NCBI GenBank assembly: GCA_963825575.1
Contig: CAWGUB010000009.1
Coordinates: 62,001 to 126,000 of the forward strand
Source of the DNA: JAFDBW01 sp963825575
GTDB lineage: Bacteria; Desulfobacterota; Desulfuromonadia; Desulfuromonadales; BM103
Length of the DNA: 64,000 nucleotides
Reading direction: 5' to 3'
A model generated the notes under the pieces. The model worked only from the letters and a program-made list of their open reading frames with translations, was not told where the DNA came from and made no database searches. Below are positions 42,848 to 53,400 of the stretch, piece by piece (the first letter of the stretch is position 1; each line of letters opens with the position of its first letter). The position numbers and the translations under genes were made by a program.

Positions 42848-45800
42848 ATGCCCTTTGCCGACGACCAAACCTGGCTTGACCTGCTCGCGGCCGACAATGA
42901 AAAAGGCCTTGCCGCCATCGCCGCCACCGCTGGTTTTGGCGAGCCGGGTAGAACCGCGGCCAACCTCTGCCTGCTCAATGAAACGCTCGCAGATCCGCGC
43001 TTGACCATCGACCTTGCCAGGCATGCGCTGACGACTGCCGATCCCGACCTGGCACTCAACAACCTCGAACGCCTCACCGCCACGGTCGACAAATCAGACC
43101 TGGCGATCGTACTCATCGATAAAACAAGTACCCGTCAACTGCTGACGGTCATGGGAGCTTCTCCTTTCCTCGCCGGCATCCTCTGCCGCCGTGCCAGTTT
43201 CTTTGCCGGCCTGTTTCGCAAGGACCAGATCAACCAGTCAAAAACCGAACAGCAGATGTGCACCGAGTTGCGTCAGATGATTGGCGACGACGCTGACACC
43301 GCCGTACTGAAAAAAGGCCTGCGTACCTACAAAGCCGAAGAGATATTGCGCATCGGCACCCGTGACCTCTGCGGCATGGCGGAACTCGAGGAAGTCACGG
43401 CCGAGCTCTCGGCGCTGGCAGCAGCAACCCTGCAGAGATCGTTCGAGGTCTGCAGCCTGCAGCTGCAAAGGGAATACGGAGCGCCGCTGCTGGACACAGA
43501 GGAGGGAGCGCCTGCACGGGAAGCCGATTTCACCATCCTTGGCATGGGCAAGTTCGGCGGCTGCGAACTGAACTTTTCCAGCGACATCGACCTGATCTAT
43601 TTCTACAGTTCCGACCGCGGTCAGACCACGGGGATCGAAGATCCGGCACACGGCAGGCGCAACCAGATTTCGCTGCACCAGTATTTCATCAAATTATCAG
43701 AGATGATCACCCGCGCGATAGGCCAGGCAACAGAAGACGGTTTTGTCTTCCGGGTTGACCTGCGCCTGCGCCCCGAAGGCAACAGCGGTGAAATGGCGAA
43801 TTCTCTGGCGGCCGGGGAGATCTATTACGAAAGCTGGGGGCAGAGCTGGGAACGCTCGGCAATGCTCAAGGCCCGCCCGGTAGCGGGCTCGAAAGCTCTT
43901 GGCGAGAAGTTGCTCGAGCGCCTGGATCCGTTTATTTATCGGCGGCACCTGGATTACGCCATGATTGACGATATCAAGGTGATGAAACAGAAAATTGATC
44001 GCAGCCTGAGCCGTGAAAAAGAGGGGGAACTGAACCTCAAGCTGGGGTACGGCGGCATCCGCGAGGTCGAGTTCTTCATCCAGGCCCTGCAGCTGATCAA
44101 TGCCGGCAAAAACCCGCGGCTGCGCGAGCGCAACTCTCTCAAGGCCTTGCAGGTCCTCTGTAACGAGGGGCTGGTCACTGCCGAGGAACGGGACAACCTG
44201 AGCGCAGCCTACCGGTTCCTGCGCACGGTGGAACATCGTATCCAGGTTGTTCTTGAACAGCAGACCCACAACCTTCCGGTCCGCCCGCAGGAGCTCACGG
44301 CCCTGGCCAGGCGCTGCGGCTTCACCGGCAGCGACAGCTTCATGGCGGCCCTGCGGGATCACCGCAGCAAGGTGACAGCCGTGTTCCGTGACCTCTTCTA
44401 CACCAGCGAAGAAGAGTTGCCGTCCCAGGTCCTCCCGGAAGTTGCGTTTCTGTTCGATCCCAACGCCGACTCGGACCTGTGCATGGATATCCTCGAAGAG
44501 AAAGGCTTCCGGCCACCGGAAGGGGCTTATGAAAGTCTGCTGGTCCTGCGCCAGGGGGGCACCAGAGGCTATCTCACGGAACGGGCCCGACGACGACTCG
44601 ACAGGATTGCGCCGCTGCTCTTCCAGGAAGTGATGCACAGCCCCGACCCGCCGATGGCCCTGGCGAACATGGAGAAGTTCCTCGAGGCGTGCCGTCGGGC
44701 ACGCGGCACCTACTACGCGTTACTGGCTGAAAACCCCGAAATCATCAAGGTCCTGGTCTCGCTTTTTGCCACCAGCCAGTTTCTCTCCCGCAACTTCATC
44801 CAGCACCCGGAAGTGCTCGATTCACTGGTCTCAAGGAGTTATGCCCAGAACCTCAAGAAGTCGGAAGACCTGACTGCGGAGATCACCGAGCTCCTTGACA
44901 ATGCGCCCCATTACGAAGACAAGCTCAACACCCTGCGCCGCTTTCGCAACGAAGAGTTCCTGCGCATTGCCCTGAACGACATCCACGGTCATACCCCGCA
45001 GGGGCAGACCACACTTCAGCTGTCCATGGTGGCCGACACATGTCTGCAACAGGCGCTGGCAATCGCCAGAGATGCGTTGCTGGAACGCTACGGATTGCCC
45101 TGCTGCGAAGATCAAAGCGGGAGATGCCACGAAGCTGAATTTGCGATCGTCGGCCTGGGCAAGCTCGGCGGCATGGAACTGAATTACCACTCCGATCTCG
45201 ATATCATCTTTATCTACGAGGGTGAAGGGAAGACCCAACCGGTCGAAGGTACCGACCCCGACCGGTTCAGGCCCCAAACCAACCAACAGTACTTTGCCCG
45301 TCTCGCCCAAAGGATTATTTCGGTCCTGACCTTGATGACACAGGAAGGGCATGTCTACGAAATCGACACCCGGCTGCGACCATCCGGCAACCAGGGGCCC
45401 CTGGTCTCTTCCCTGCCGGCTTATCGTGAATACCATGAAAGCTCTGCAGCCCCCTGGGAGCGCCAGGCACTGATCAAGGCCAGAGTGGTTGCGGGTTCGA
45501 CGGAGCTGGCAGCCAGCTTTGAAGCCTTTACGGCGAAGATCGTCTACGAACGCCCGTTGCCGGACGACCTCGCCGTGGAGATTTATCGTCTACGTCAGCG
45601 CATGGAAAAAGAGCTCGGCAAGGAAGATGCCCTGCACCGCAACATAAAAACCGGTCGAGGCGGCATGGTGGATGTTGAATTTATCGCTCAGTATCTGCAA
45701 CTCCTGCATGGTCGGACCAGGACCTCTCTGCGTTGTCGCAATACCCTGGATACGCTGCATGAGTTGCAGAGCGCAGCCTTGATTTCGGAAAAAGACTATG

Positions 45801-46042
45801 AGAACCTGACCTCAGGCTACAAGTTTCTGCGCCGGCTTGAGAACAAGCTGCGCCTGGTCCACGACCAGTCGGTCAATCAATTGACCTCCGACCCGGCATC
45901 TCTGACCAAACTGGCCAGGCATCTTGGTTATGAGGACAGGATGGGACAACCGGAAAGATTATTCCTGGATGACTATTCAGCCACGACCCAAACCATCCGG
46001 GAGACTTTCAACCGCATTCTGAAGCACACGGAGAACGCTTGA
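42848..46042 (+). CDS. glnE: Bifunctional glutamine synthetase adenylyltransferase/adenylyl-removing enzyme
   Basis: 1064 residues with two nucleotidyltransferase halves. The N-terminal adenylyl-removing half has GMGKFGGCELNFSSDIDLIY near residue 230; the C-terminal adenylylating half has GLGKLGGMELNYHSDLDIIF near 767. Each half is followed by a helical regulatory part (LKLGYGGIREVEFFIQ and IKTGRGGMVDVEFIAQ). It adjusts glutamine synthetase activity to PII/glutamine status. It runs straight into the receiver-fusion gene (one base between stop and next ATG), probably one transcript with mtnA. Confidence 0.97.
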   Translation: MPFADDQTWLDLLAADNEKGLAAIAATAGFGEPGRTAANLCLLNETLADPRLTIDLARHALTTADPDLALNNLERLTATVDKSDLAIVLIDKTSTRQLLTVMGASPFLAGILCRRASFFAGLFRKDQINQSKTEQQMCTELRQMIGDDADTAVLKKGLRTYKAEEILRIGTRDLCGMAELEEVTAELSALAAATLQRSFEVCSLQLQREYGAPLLDTEEGAPAREADFTILGMGKFGGCELNFSSDIDLIYFYSSDRGQTTGIEDPAHGRRNQISLHQYFIKLSEMITRAIGQATEDGFVFRVDLRLRPEGNSGEMANSLAAGEIYYESWGQSWERSAMLKARPVAGSKALGEKLLERLDPFIYRRHLDYAMIDDIKVMKQKIDRSLSREKEGELNLKLGYGGIREVEFFIQALQLINAGKNPRLRERNSLKALQVLCNEGLVTAEERDNLSAAYRFLRTVEHRIQVVLEQQTHNLPVRPQELTALARRCGFTGSDSFMAALRDHRSKVTAVFRDLFYTSEEELPSQVLPEVAFLFDPNADSDLCMDILEEKGFRPPEGAYESLLVLRQGGTRGYLTERARRRLDRIAPLLFQEVMHSPDPPMALANMEKFLEACRRARGTYYALLAENPEIIKVLVSLFATSQFLSRNFIQHPEVLDSLVSRSYAQNLKKSEDLTAEITELLDNAPHYEDKLNTLRRFRNEEFLRIALNDIHGHTPQGQTTLQLSMVADTCLQQALAIARDALLERYGLPCCEDQSGRCHEAEFAIVGLGKLGGMELNYHSDLDIIFIYEGEGKTQPVEGTDPDRFRPQTNQQYFARLAQRIISVLTLMTQEGHVYEIDTRLRPSGNQGPLVSSLPAYREYHESSAAPWERQALIKARVVAGSTELAASFEAFTAKIVYERPLPDDLAVEIYRLRQRMEKELGKEDALHRNIKTGRGGMVDVEFIAQYLQLLHGRTRTSLRCRNTLDTLHELQSAALISEKDYENLTSGYKFLRRLENKLRLVHDQSVNQLTSDPASLTKLARHLGYEDRMGQPERLFLDDYSATTQTIRETFNRILKHTENA

Positions 46043-46043
46043 G

Positions 46044-47948
46044 ATGGATTCTGTGGGGGATATGAAGCATATCCTGATAGTCGATGATGACGCGAACATC
46101 AGACGTTTTCTATCAGAGTCGCTGCGCCTGCATGGTTATGAAGTACACAGCTTTGAAGACGCTGAAACAGCCCTTCGGGAACTGGACAACCTCGAGGTTG
46201 ACCTGGTTTTACTGGACGTACTCCTGCCCGGCACCAATGGACTCCAGCTCTGCGGCAAGCTGAGAGCCCTGCCGAAGACCAAGGATTTGCCGATCATCAT
46301 GATGACGGCGTTCTACAAGCAGGCAGATCATATCCGCGACGCCCGCGAACAGTACGGCGCAACAGATTATCTCCTCAAGCCTTTCCCGCTCAAAACCCTC
46401 CACGAGAAGATCGATGCATTGATCGGCGTTCCGGCCACAGCTACAGATTCCGCAAGGCTGAGCATCGAGGGCAACCTCGCTGAATCAGACTTCCCACGCA
46501 TCCTGCACAACCTGTACAGCCTGGGTGCAACCGGCCTGCTTCACCTCGAGTACAAGGATCTGAAGAAAGTCGTCTATATCCGCAAAGGTTATCCGATTTT
46601 CGTTCGATCAAACCTGGTTCGTGAATTTCTCGGCCAGCGCCTCGTGCGTGCGGGACAGCTCACAGAAGCTCAACTGAAAGAATCTCTCGAAACAGCCAAG
46701 CTGAAAGGCCTGCGCCACGGCATGGCTCTCGTCGAGATGAGACTGCTCACACCTCACCAGCTACACGAGACCCTGCGCGACCAGGTCCTGGAAAAAATCC
46801 TGGGCATCTTTGCCTGGCCGGAGGGCAGCTACCGCTTCGTGCAGGTGCGTGAATTCAAGCAGAACGTGACCAGCATCAATCTGTCTCCGGCAAACCTGAT
46901 TCTGCTGGGGCTGCGCAAACACGCCAGCCGCGCGCTGCTGGCAAAGATCCTCCAGCCACACCTCGGACATTATCTGAAAAAGGCGGAGAGCCCCCTTTAC
47001 CGTTTTCAGGAAATAGAGCTGACTGGCAGCGACCAGCGCATCCTGGACAACTGCAAGGGCAACGTCACACTAGGAGAAATTCTCGAGCGTCACGTCCTGT
47101 CGCGCAACGAGGTCGAACCACTGTTGGCTGCACTTTTGAGCACCAACATACTGGTCAGCGTCCAGGAAGAACCAGCGGCGGTTCAAGAGGTCTGCACCGA
47201 AGAAACAGAAGACTTTCGTGCACGGCGAGAAACGTTTATGAAAGATTATACCTGGATGATGGGACAGGACTACTTCACCCTGTTCGGCGTCAGCGAATCC
47301 ACGTCCAGGGAACAGCTACGAAAAGCCTATCACAGCCTGGTCAAGAAATATCACCCCGATCGTTTTTTTGAGCAGGATGTCCTGGCCGACCTGAAAGACA
47401 AGGCCATCGCGCTTTTCCAACGCATCAGCGATGCCCATGAGACTCTGCTCGACGAGAAAGCAAAAGCCCGTTACATCAATGACCTTAAAGAGCTGACGAA
47501 GAGCGACTCAACCGCTCTGAAAAAGGGACTAGAGGTGGAGAACGCCTATCAAGAGGGCATGGCGTGCCTGAAAGCAAAAAAATACCGCGACGCGGAACAA
47601 GCCTTTACAAAAGCATTAGCACTGAGACCCAACGAGACGGAGTACCTGATATACCAGGCGTGGTCATCGTACAAGGCTGGCTCCAAAGATCCAGGAGTGA
47701 TTATCACTGCCCGCAAAAACCTGATGCGTGCCACCGAGGTGAACCCCAAACTCAGCATGGGGCACCTCTATCTCGGGTACATCTGCAAGGACGAAGGGAA
47801 GGGAAAAGAGGCGCAACGCCATTTTGAAAGGGCAATCGAATATAACCCCAAGTGCACCGAGGCACTGCGCGAACTGCGGTTGCTGAGCATGCGCAAGGGG
47901 AAGGAAGAGGGAGAAAAAAAAGGTCTGATCGGCAGGATGTTCAGTTAA
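46044..47948 (+). CDS. Response regulator fusion: receiver, DUF4388, DnaJ and TPR domains
   Basis: 634 residues. The receiver domain (about 7-128) has the acidic pair (VDDD), phosphoacceptor D58 (LVLLDVLLPG), T88 and K112 (LLKPF), so it should be phosphorylatable. A DUF4388 (PatA-like) domain follows (about 138-250), then a region of helices. A J-domain lies at about 405-480 (YFTLFGVSESTSREQLRKAYH, HPD near 437), and TPR repeats at about 495-620 (AFTKALALRPNE, GHLYLGYICKDEGKGKEAQ). The J-domain predicts recruitment of a DnaK partner under two-component control. No histidine kinase is adjacent. Start ATG 46044 (GGAG 10 bases upstream) or ATG 46062. Confidence 0.88.
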   Translation: MDSVGDMKHILIVDDDANIRRFLSESLRLHGYEVHSFEDAETALRELDNLEVDLVLLDVLLPGTNGLQLCGKLRALPKTKDLPIIMMTAFYKQADHIRDAREQYGATDYLLKPFPLKTLHEKIDALIGVPATATDSARLSIEGNLAESDFPRILHNLYSLGATGLLHLEYKDLKKVVYIRKGYPIFVRSNLVREFLGQRLVRAGQLTEAQLKESLETAKLKGLRHGMALVEMRLLTPHQLHETLRDQVLEKILGIFAWPEGSYRFVQVREFKQNVTSINLSPANLILLGLRKHASRALLAKILQPHLGHYLKKAESPLYRFQEIELTGSDQRILDNCKGNVTLGEILERHVLSRNEVEPLLAALLSTNILVSVQEEPAAVQEVCTEETEDFRARRETFMKDYTWMMGQDYFTLFGVSESTSREQLRKAYHSLVKKYHPDRFFEQDVLADLKDKAIALFQRISDAHETLLDEKAKARYINDLKELTKSDSTALKKGLEVENAYQEGMACLKAKKYRDAEQAFTKALALRPNETEYLIYQAWSSYKAGSKDPGVIITARKNLMRATEVNPKLSMGHLYLGYICKDEGKGKEAQRHFERAIEYNPKCTEALRELRLLSMRKGKEEGEKKGLIGRMFS

Positions 47949-47970
47949 ACCGGTCAGCTTTCAACGGTCA

Positions 47971-48669
47971 TCAGGTCACTTCGGCCCACGGATCATCGAC
48001 AAAATCAACCCAGCTCAGGCACGGATCGTTAGGCGAAATGCCCTCCCTGGCACTGGCGGATTCGACACAAAACTTTTCAATAAAGCGCCGCAGCATGTTG
48101 ATCAACCTGCCGTCTGTCGGCCTGAACAGGACACCTACCTGAGGCAGGGATCGGTATGGTGTGTCTCCAGCGGGGATACAGTAGAGAACCTCGGCCGGCA
48201 TTTGCAAAAATTCCCCCGCTATTTTTGTTTCCAGGTGCAACATCGTACCACGCTGGATCTCATTCCGGCACAAGATCCGCCCGCCACGATCAGAAAGGGA
48301 AATCAACTGACATTCCTGCCAGGCGTTGTCCAGACAGACATCAACCGGTACATCGATGGCGAGGCGGATATGACGTCGCGGGGTCGGGAAATATTCTGTT
48401 TCCAGGAGCTTGTAGAGCTGGGTCAGGGAAATCGGGATTGTCAGGAAGCGGCCTTCAGGCAGTGGTCGCGGCGTCAGCCAGACGACTTCACCAGTGAGAT
48501 CGGGCAAGTCAATGCCGTGCTCGGCAAAAACCACTTTCGCCTCAGCCAGGTCTTCAGTTGCAAAAAACTTCCATTCAGCCAGGATACTGCCTAACAGCCG
48601 GTTGAATTGTTGATTGCGCGTCACCACGGCAACCTGCTTGATATCGGACTGCTTTCCTCCCAACAACAT
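47971..48669 (-). CDS. PilZ-domain protein with an N-terminal receiver-like region
   Basis: 232 residues. The C-terminal half (about 95-210) is PilZ-like: PRRHIRLAIDVPVDV matches the RxxxR element, and LISLSDRGGRILC stands where D/NxSxxG is expected, with serine instead of Asp/Asn at the first position. Cyclic-di-GMP binding is therefore plausible but not certain. The first 90 residues (VAVVTRNQQFNRLLGSILAEWKFFATEDLAEA) look like a degenerate receiver fold without a clear phosphoacceptor. It ends a minus-strand group with ttcA and a small ORF and converges on the receiver-fusion gene. Confidence 0.78.
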   Translation of the reverse strand: MLLGGKQSDIKQVAVVTRNQQFNRLLGSILAEWKFFATEDLAEAKVVFAEHGIDLPDLTGEVVWLTPRPLPEGRFLTIPISLTQLYKLLETEYFPTPRRHIRLAIDVPVDVCLDNAWQECQLISLSDRGGRILCRNEIQRGTMLHLETKIAGEFLQMPAEVLYCIPAGDTPYRSLPQVGVLFRPTDGRLINMLRRFIEKFCVESASAREGISPNDPCLSWVDFVDDPWAEVT

Positions 48670-48687
48670 TCTATCTGATCTCTCGCG

Positions 48688-48912
48688 TCAAATTGTTTTA
48701 TGGAAAGCCATGACGACCGCTGTACAGCCGTCGGATGACGCCTGTCCTGCCAGGAATTTGCCGATCTCGGCAAAAGGCCGCTGACGAGAATAGCATATGG
48801 TCAACATCGAGTCTGCGAAAAGTGTCATCCAGTCGCCCGGCACCAAACTTTTCTCATTGCTGGTTCGTGCCCTCAACCAGTCCGTCGGTATCGGGCAGGA
48901 ACAGGTCATCAT
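48688..48912 (-). CDS. Small protein of unknown function, coupled to ttcA
   Basis: 74 residues beginning MMTCSCPIPTDWLRARTSNE and ending AVVMAFHKTI. Its ATG overlaps the ttcA stop by 4 bases (ATGA), and 18 bases separate it from the PilZ gene. Contains CSC near the N-terminus; no family is recognised. Composition is like the neighbours and the frame fills the gap exactly, which suggests a real gene rather than spacer. Confidence 0.5.
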   Translation of the reverse strand: MMTCSCPIPTDWLRARTSNEKSLVPGDWMTLFADSMLTICYSRQRPFAEIGKFLAGQASSDGCTAVVMAFHKTI

Positions 48913-49691
48913 GTCTGACGTTCCTCCCTTTGCACAAGCCTCAACATTTCCTGGTCGAGCAGGTGGCGTGGGCGGACATTCGCCAGTGCGCGGATCATGC
49001 TGCGCTTCAGGTAACGATTTTCCTTGTGCAGCTCTGTCAGCAGGCGTTTCATTCTCTGACGCTTCTGGTCTTCCTGCCCCATGACCGGACAGCCGCAATC
49101 GATGATCGGGAAATCGTTCTGGCGGGCGAACTTGACGATATCCGCCTCTTCGACATAGACCAGAGGGCGGATGACCGTGTGGCGCTTGTTGTCCGCCAGC
49201 AGCCTGGGGCTCATGGCGGCAAGGGTGCCGATGTAAAACTGGTTCAGGAGCAGTGTCTCGATGAAGTCATCCAGATGATGGCCAAGGGCAATCTTGTTAC
49301 AGCCGAGACGATCGGCAACCGTATACAGGACCCCGCGCCGCAAGCGGGCACAGAAGGCACAGTAGGATGAACCGGGGCGTAGTTTTTCGTCGATGATATG
49401 GGAACAGTCAGTGGCCTCCATATGCACCTGGAAACCGCATTCACGCAGATATTTTTCCAGGACATCCTTGCGGTACCCGGGGAAGCCGGCATCAACATTA
49501 ACCGCGATCAGCTCATAGTTGATCGGCGCGCGACGCCGCAGCTGATTGAGGATATGCAGCAAGGCGTAGGAGTCCTTGCCCCCGGACACGGCGACGGCGA
49601 TTCGGTCGCCCTCTTCAATCAGGTTGAAGTCGCCGACGGCCTGACCGGTCAGCTTTTTGACCTTGCGAAAATGGGCATTTTTGAGTAACAA
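48909..49691 (-). CDS. ttcA: tRNA 2-thiocytidine biosynthesis protein TtcA family
   Basis: PP-loop ATPase of about 260 residues with IAVAVSGGKDSYALL, the cysteine pair of the iron-sulfur site in YCAFCARLRRGVLY, ALGHHLDDFIETLLLN and CGCPVMGQED near the end. It thiolates C32 of certain tRNAs. The start given is the TTG at 49689-49691, preceded by AGAGGTCCAGG; a GTG at 49754 would add 21 residues (basic, no ribosome site) and remains possible. It leads the ttcA, small ORF, PilZ group. Confidence 0.92.
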   Translation of the reverse strand: MLLKNAHFRKVKKLTGQAVGDFNLIEEGDRIAVAVSGGKDSYALLHILNQLRRRAPINYELIAVNVDAGFPGYRKDVLEKYLRECGFQVHMEATDCSHIIDEKLRPGSSYCAFCARLRRGVLYTVADRLGCNKIALGHHLDDFIETLLLNQFYIGTLAAMSPRLLADNKRHTVIRPLVYVEEADIVKFARQNDFPIIDCGCPVMGQEDQKRQRMKRLLTELHKENRYLKRSMIRALANVRPRHLLDQEMLRLVQREERQT

Positions 49692-49827
49692 CCTGGACCT
49701 CTGTAAACGCTTTTTTAATCGGAAGAAATCTCTTGACCGCGCATTTAACGACACAATCTGGATTTTTTCAAGACCTGAAAAGGTTGGACAAGAAAGGTGG
49801 ATGTTGTGTCAAACGGATTTGAAGAGA

Positions 49828-50350
49828 AGTCAACAGATGGTTAATCTGCTGCTCTTGTTTTTTGTCCTCCGCAATTTAAAGGCAAAAGCAAAACCCGGGG
49901 GTCGCGCCCCCCGACTGCGCCTTACTCTTTTGCTGGCCCAAAAGAGTAAGCAGAAAAGGGCCTGCGCTGCGCTGGGCATGTCTGGCGCGTCAAGGCGGCA
50001 ACCTCAACTCAGCCCAGACTATTCGATTCAGTTTCTACATTTCCCCCGTAGGTGACGAGGCTCTTGAGAGCCTCTCCTTCTCTGGAGGATTGCATCGGTC
50101 GTTTGCTATCAAGTTTTTCCCTTGTAGGTCACACTGCAAGGAAGGCCCCCTGTAACGGGCCGGCTTCTTGAGCTCTGTTGTTTGTTGATACCACGGAAAT
50201 CCGGCAGAGGAGATGCCCTCCGCAAGGAGCAGGCACTTTTGCATACTTTTGTTGCCGGACAAAAGTATGGCGTCCGGCGGGACGCGACCCGCCGGTTTTA
50301 ATCTTAAGAATAAAGAATGAGTGCAGCAGGTTAACCATACTGTTGCACTC
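49828..50350 (+). repeat. Interspersed hairpin-ended element, copy E
   Basis: Same orientation as C and D. Left outer hairpin CAACAG-ATGGTTAAT-CTGCTG (49831-49851). The right outer hairpin at 50319-50350 has an 11-bp stem GAGTGCAGCAG/CTGTTGCACTC (one G-T pair) and a TTAACCAT loop. Internal hairpins are complete: CTTACTCTTTT near 49921, GAGGCTCTTGAGAGCCTC near 50058, CATACTTTTGT near 50243. It lies between ttcA and the efflux operon. Bases 50351-50493 hold nothing else recognised. Confidence 0.88.
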
Positions 50351-50493
50351 AGGATATAAAAAAATTCAAATAGCCTCAATGTCCTATACGCAAAGGAACA
50401 AATCCCACATAACAAGCTAAAAGGAGGTTCCTCAAAAATCTGCGGCGGGCGAAAGGCCACCGTCGAATGAAATAAAGCTTCCGATGCAGTTAC

Positions 50494-53400
50494 TTAGTTT
50501 CCTGTCTCATCATGACGCTCGGCGTGGGATGGCGACAGCCCCAGCAGGCGTCGGCCGTCTTCCAGGACCATGTAGAGGGTCGGGATCAACAGCAGGGTAA
50601 TGCCGGTGGCAAAGAGGATCCCGAACGCCAGGCTGATCGCCATGGGCACGAGGAACTGCGCCTGCACGCTGGTTTCCAGAATCATCGGAGTAAGGCCGAA
50701 AAAGGTGGTCAGAGATGTCAGTAGAATCGGGCGAAACCGTCTCTTCCCTGCACTCAGGAGAGCATCCTTCAGCGTCTTGCCCTCGCGACGGTGTCGATTG
50801 ATGTAGTCGATCAACAGCAGCGAATCATTGACAACCACACCGGTCAGGGCAACAAGACCAAACATGCTCAAGATACTCAGGTCGTAACCCATCAGAAAAT
50901 GGCCGAGAATCGCACCAACAATCCCGAATGGGATGGCGGCCATAATCAACAACGGTTGCGAGTAGCTGCGGAATGGGATCGCCAACAGGGCGAAGATAAC
51001 GATCAACACCAGTTTGAAACCGTTGAACATGCTCGCCATTGATTCCCGGCGATTCTTGTCCTCACCCTCCAGATCATAACTCAAACCGGGGTAATCTGTG
51101 ATCAGTTTCGGCAGGGCGGTCGATTTGATCTCGGCGACGATCTCCTCGGCGTTGGCAACATGGCTGTCAACGGTCGCGGTCACATTGATGACGCGCTTGC
51201 GATCAGTCCGATTAATTTTGCTGAAGCCACGGCTTTCGACCAGAGTCGCCGCCCGATCCAGAGGGATCTCCCCGCCACCCGGCACCCTGATGCGCATGGT
51301 TTCGAGATCCCAGAAGTGTTGACGACTCTCTTCCGGGTAACGGACCAGGACTTTTACTTCGTTTCGTCCACGCTGCAGGCGCAGTGCTTCAGCACCGTAA
51401 AAGGCGCCGCGCAACTGCCTGCCGAGATCCTCCTCGGTAATTCCCAGGGTACGGGCCTCGGCTTTCAGGCGGACTTTGACTTCCCGCTTGCCGAGCGTGT
51501 AATTATCGCTGATCTCACCCGTACCCGGGTACGTAGCAATGATTTCCTTGAGACGCTCGGCGGCTTCGTCCAGAACCGCGAAGTCATTATGCGCCAACTG
51601 CACGTCAATATTCGCTCCAAGGTGGATCAGGGTTGATTTAAAGGTCAGTGACTCTACGCCGATGATGTCCCCGACCCGCTCCCGCCAGCGGCTGGCAATC
51701 TCGCTGGCCGGAACCCCGCGCAGTTCGCTCGGCGTCAAAAACATCGAGATACTGGCCAGGTTGCTACCAGAACTGCTGAACGCCCCGGCCGGCCCGCGAT
51801 CCGCAACAGTGGAGCCGACATTCGCGAAGACGTGACGCATCACCGACGCACCTTCCGGGCGCGCCTTGTCGTACTCGGCAACCACATCCAAACCGGCTTT
51901 GACAACCTGGTCCTGAACTTGCGTCGTCTGGGTTATCGGGCTACCAGGGGCAAGCTCAAGTGCGACCTGAATGACGTCAGCATCAACATCAGGCATAAAA
52001 CGGAACTTGACGATGCCGCCACCGATCAGACCAACGCCAGCCAGGAGCAGGACAGCGACGGCAACTGCAACGGTCATGTAGCGATATTCCAGGCAGAGAG
52101 TGAGGGTCTTTTGGTAGGGCCCATCGATGAAGCGCTGCAGCATTTTACCAAAACGTTGCCGGTTCCTCTCAAGGCCAGCCAGGAAGCGGCCAGGGGCTTT
52201 GACTCGCTGGCCGATCGCCAGGTGAGCGGGGAGAATAAAGAGGCATTCCACCAGGGAGACCAGCAGGACGGTAATGACGATCGCCGGAATCACCAGGATG
52301 AACTTACCCATGATGCCACTGGTAAAAAGCAGCGGCAGAAAGGCCGTGACCGACGTCAGGATGGCAAAGACGACCGGTTGCGCGACCTCGGTGGCGCCAT
52401 CAATCGCAGCCTGCAGGTATGGCTTGCCGGATTGTCGCTGCTCATACACATTCTCACCGACGACAATGGCATCATCAACCACGATTCCAAGCGCCATGAT
52501 AAAGGCAAACAGCGAAATCATATTGATCGAGACACCAATCGCCGGCATGAAGAGCAGGGCCCCGCAAAAGGAGATGGGGATGCCGAGCATGACCCAGAGC
52601 GCCAGGCGGATTTCCAGGAACAGCCCGAGAGTGATAAAGACCATGACCAGACCGAGCAGCGCATTTCTGGTGAGCAGATCCTTGCGGCTTTTAAACAGTT
52701 CCGAGTTGTCGTTCCAGGTGGCCAGGCCGACCGATTCGGGCAGTTGCAGCCGCTTGGCCTCGACATAGCGTTTGACCGCATCGGATATCTCGGTCGGCTT
52801 CTGGTCAGCCACGCGATAGACCTTGGCCATGGCCGCCGGCATACCATCGAAGAGTCCGAACTGGTCGGTCTCCTCGAAACTATCCTTGATGGTCGCAACG
52901 TCTCCCAGAGTGACTTCTGTGCCGTCCACCGTGGTCAGAATGACGATACTGGCGTATTCATGACCGACATAACGGCGTTCCTTGGTTCTGACCAGGATCT
53001 CGCCGGAGCCGGTTTTAATGGTCCCACCCGGGAGGTCAAGGGACGCCTGCCGAACCCGTTGGGCGATCTGGTCAAAGGCCAGACCATAGCGACGCAGGTT
53101 GGTTTCGTTGATTTCAATGGAAATTTCATAGGGTCGCACACCGCTCAGGTCAACCTGGGTAATTCCCGGTTCCAGCAACAGTTCGTCGCGCACCTGTTCT
53201 ATAAGTTCACGCAGGCTGCGCTCCGGCAGTTCGCCAAAGACCACCACCGAGATCACATCGCGGCGGTTGAGCATTTTACTGACAACCGGTTTTTCCGCAT
53301 CATTCGGGAAAGTGTTGATGCGGTCGACCTCGCTCTTGATATCCTGCAGGACCAGGTCGATATCTGCATCTGTCATGATCTCCGCAGTAACCACCCCGTA

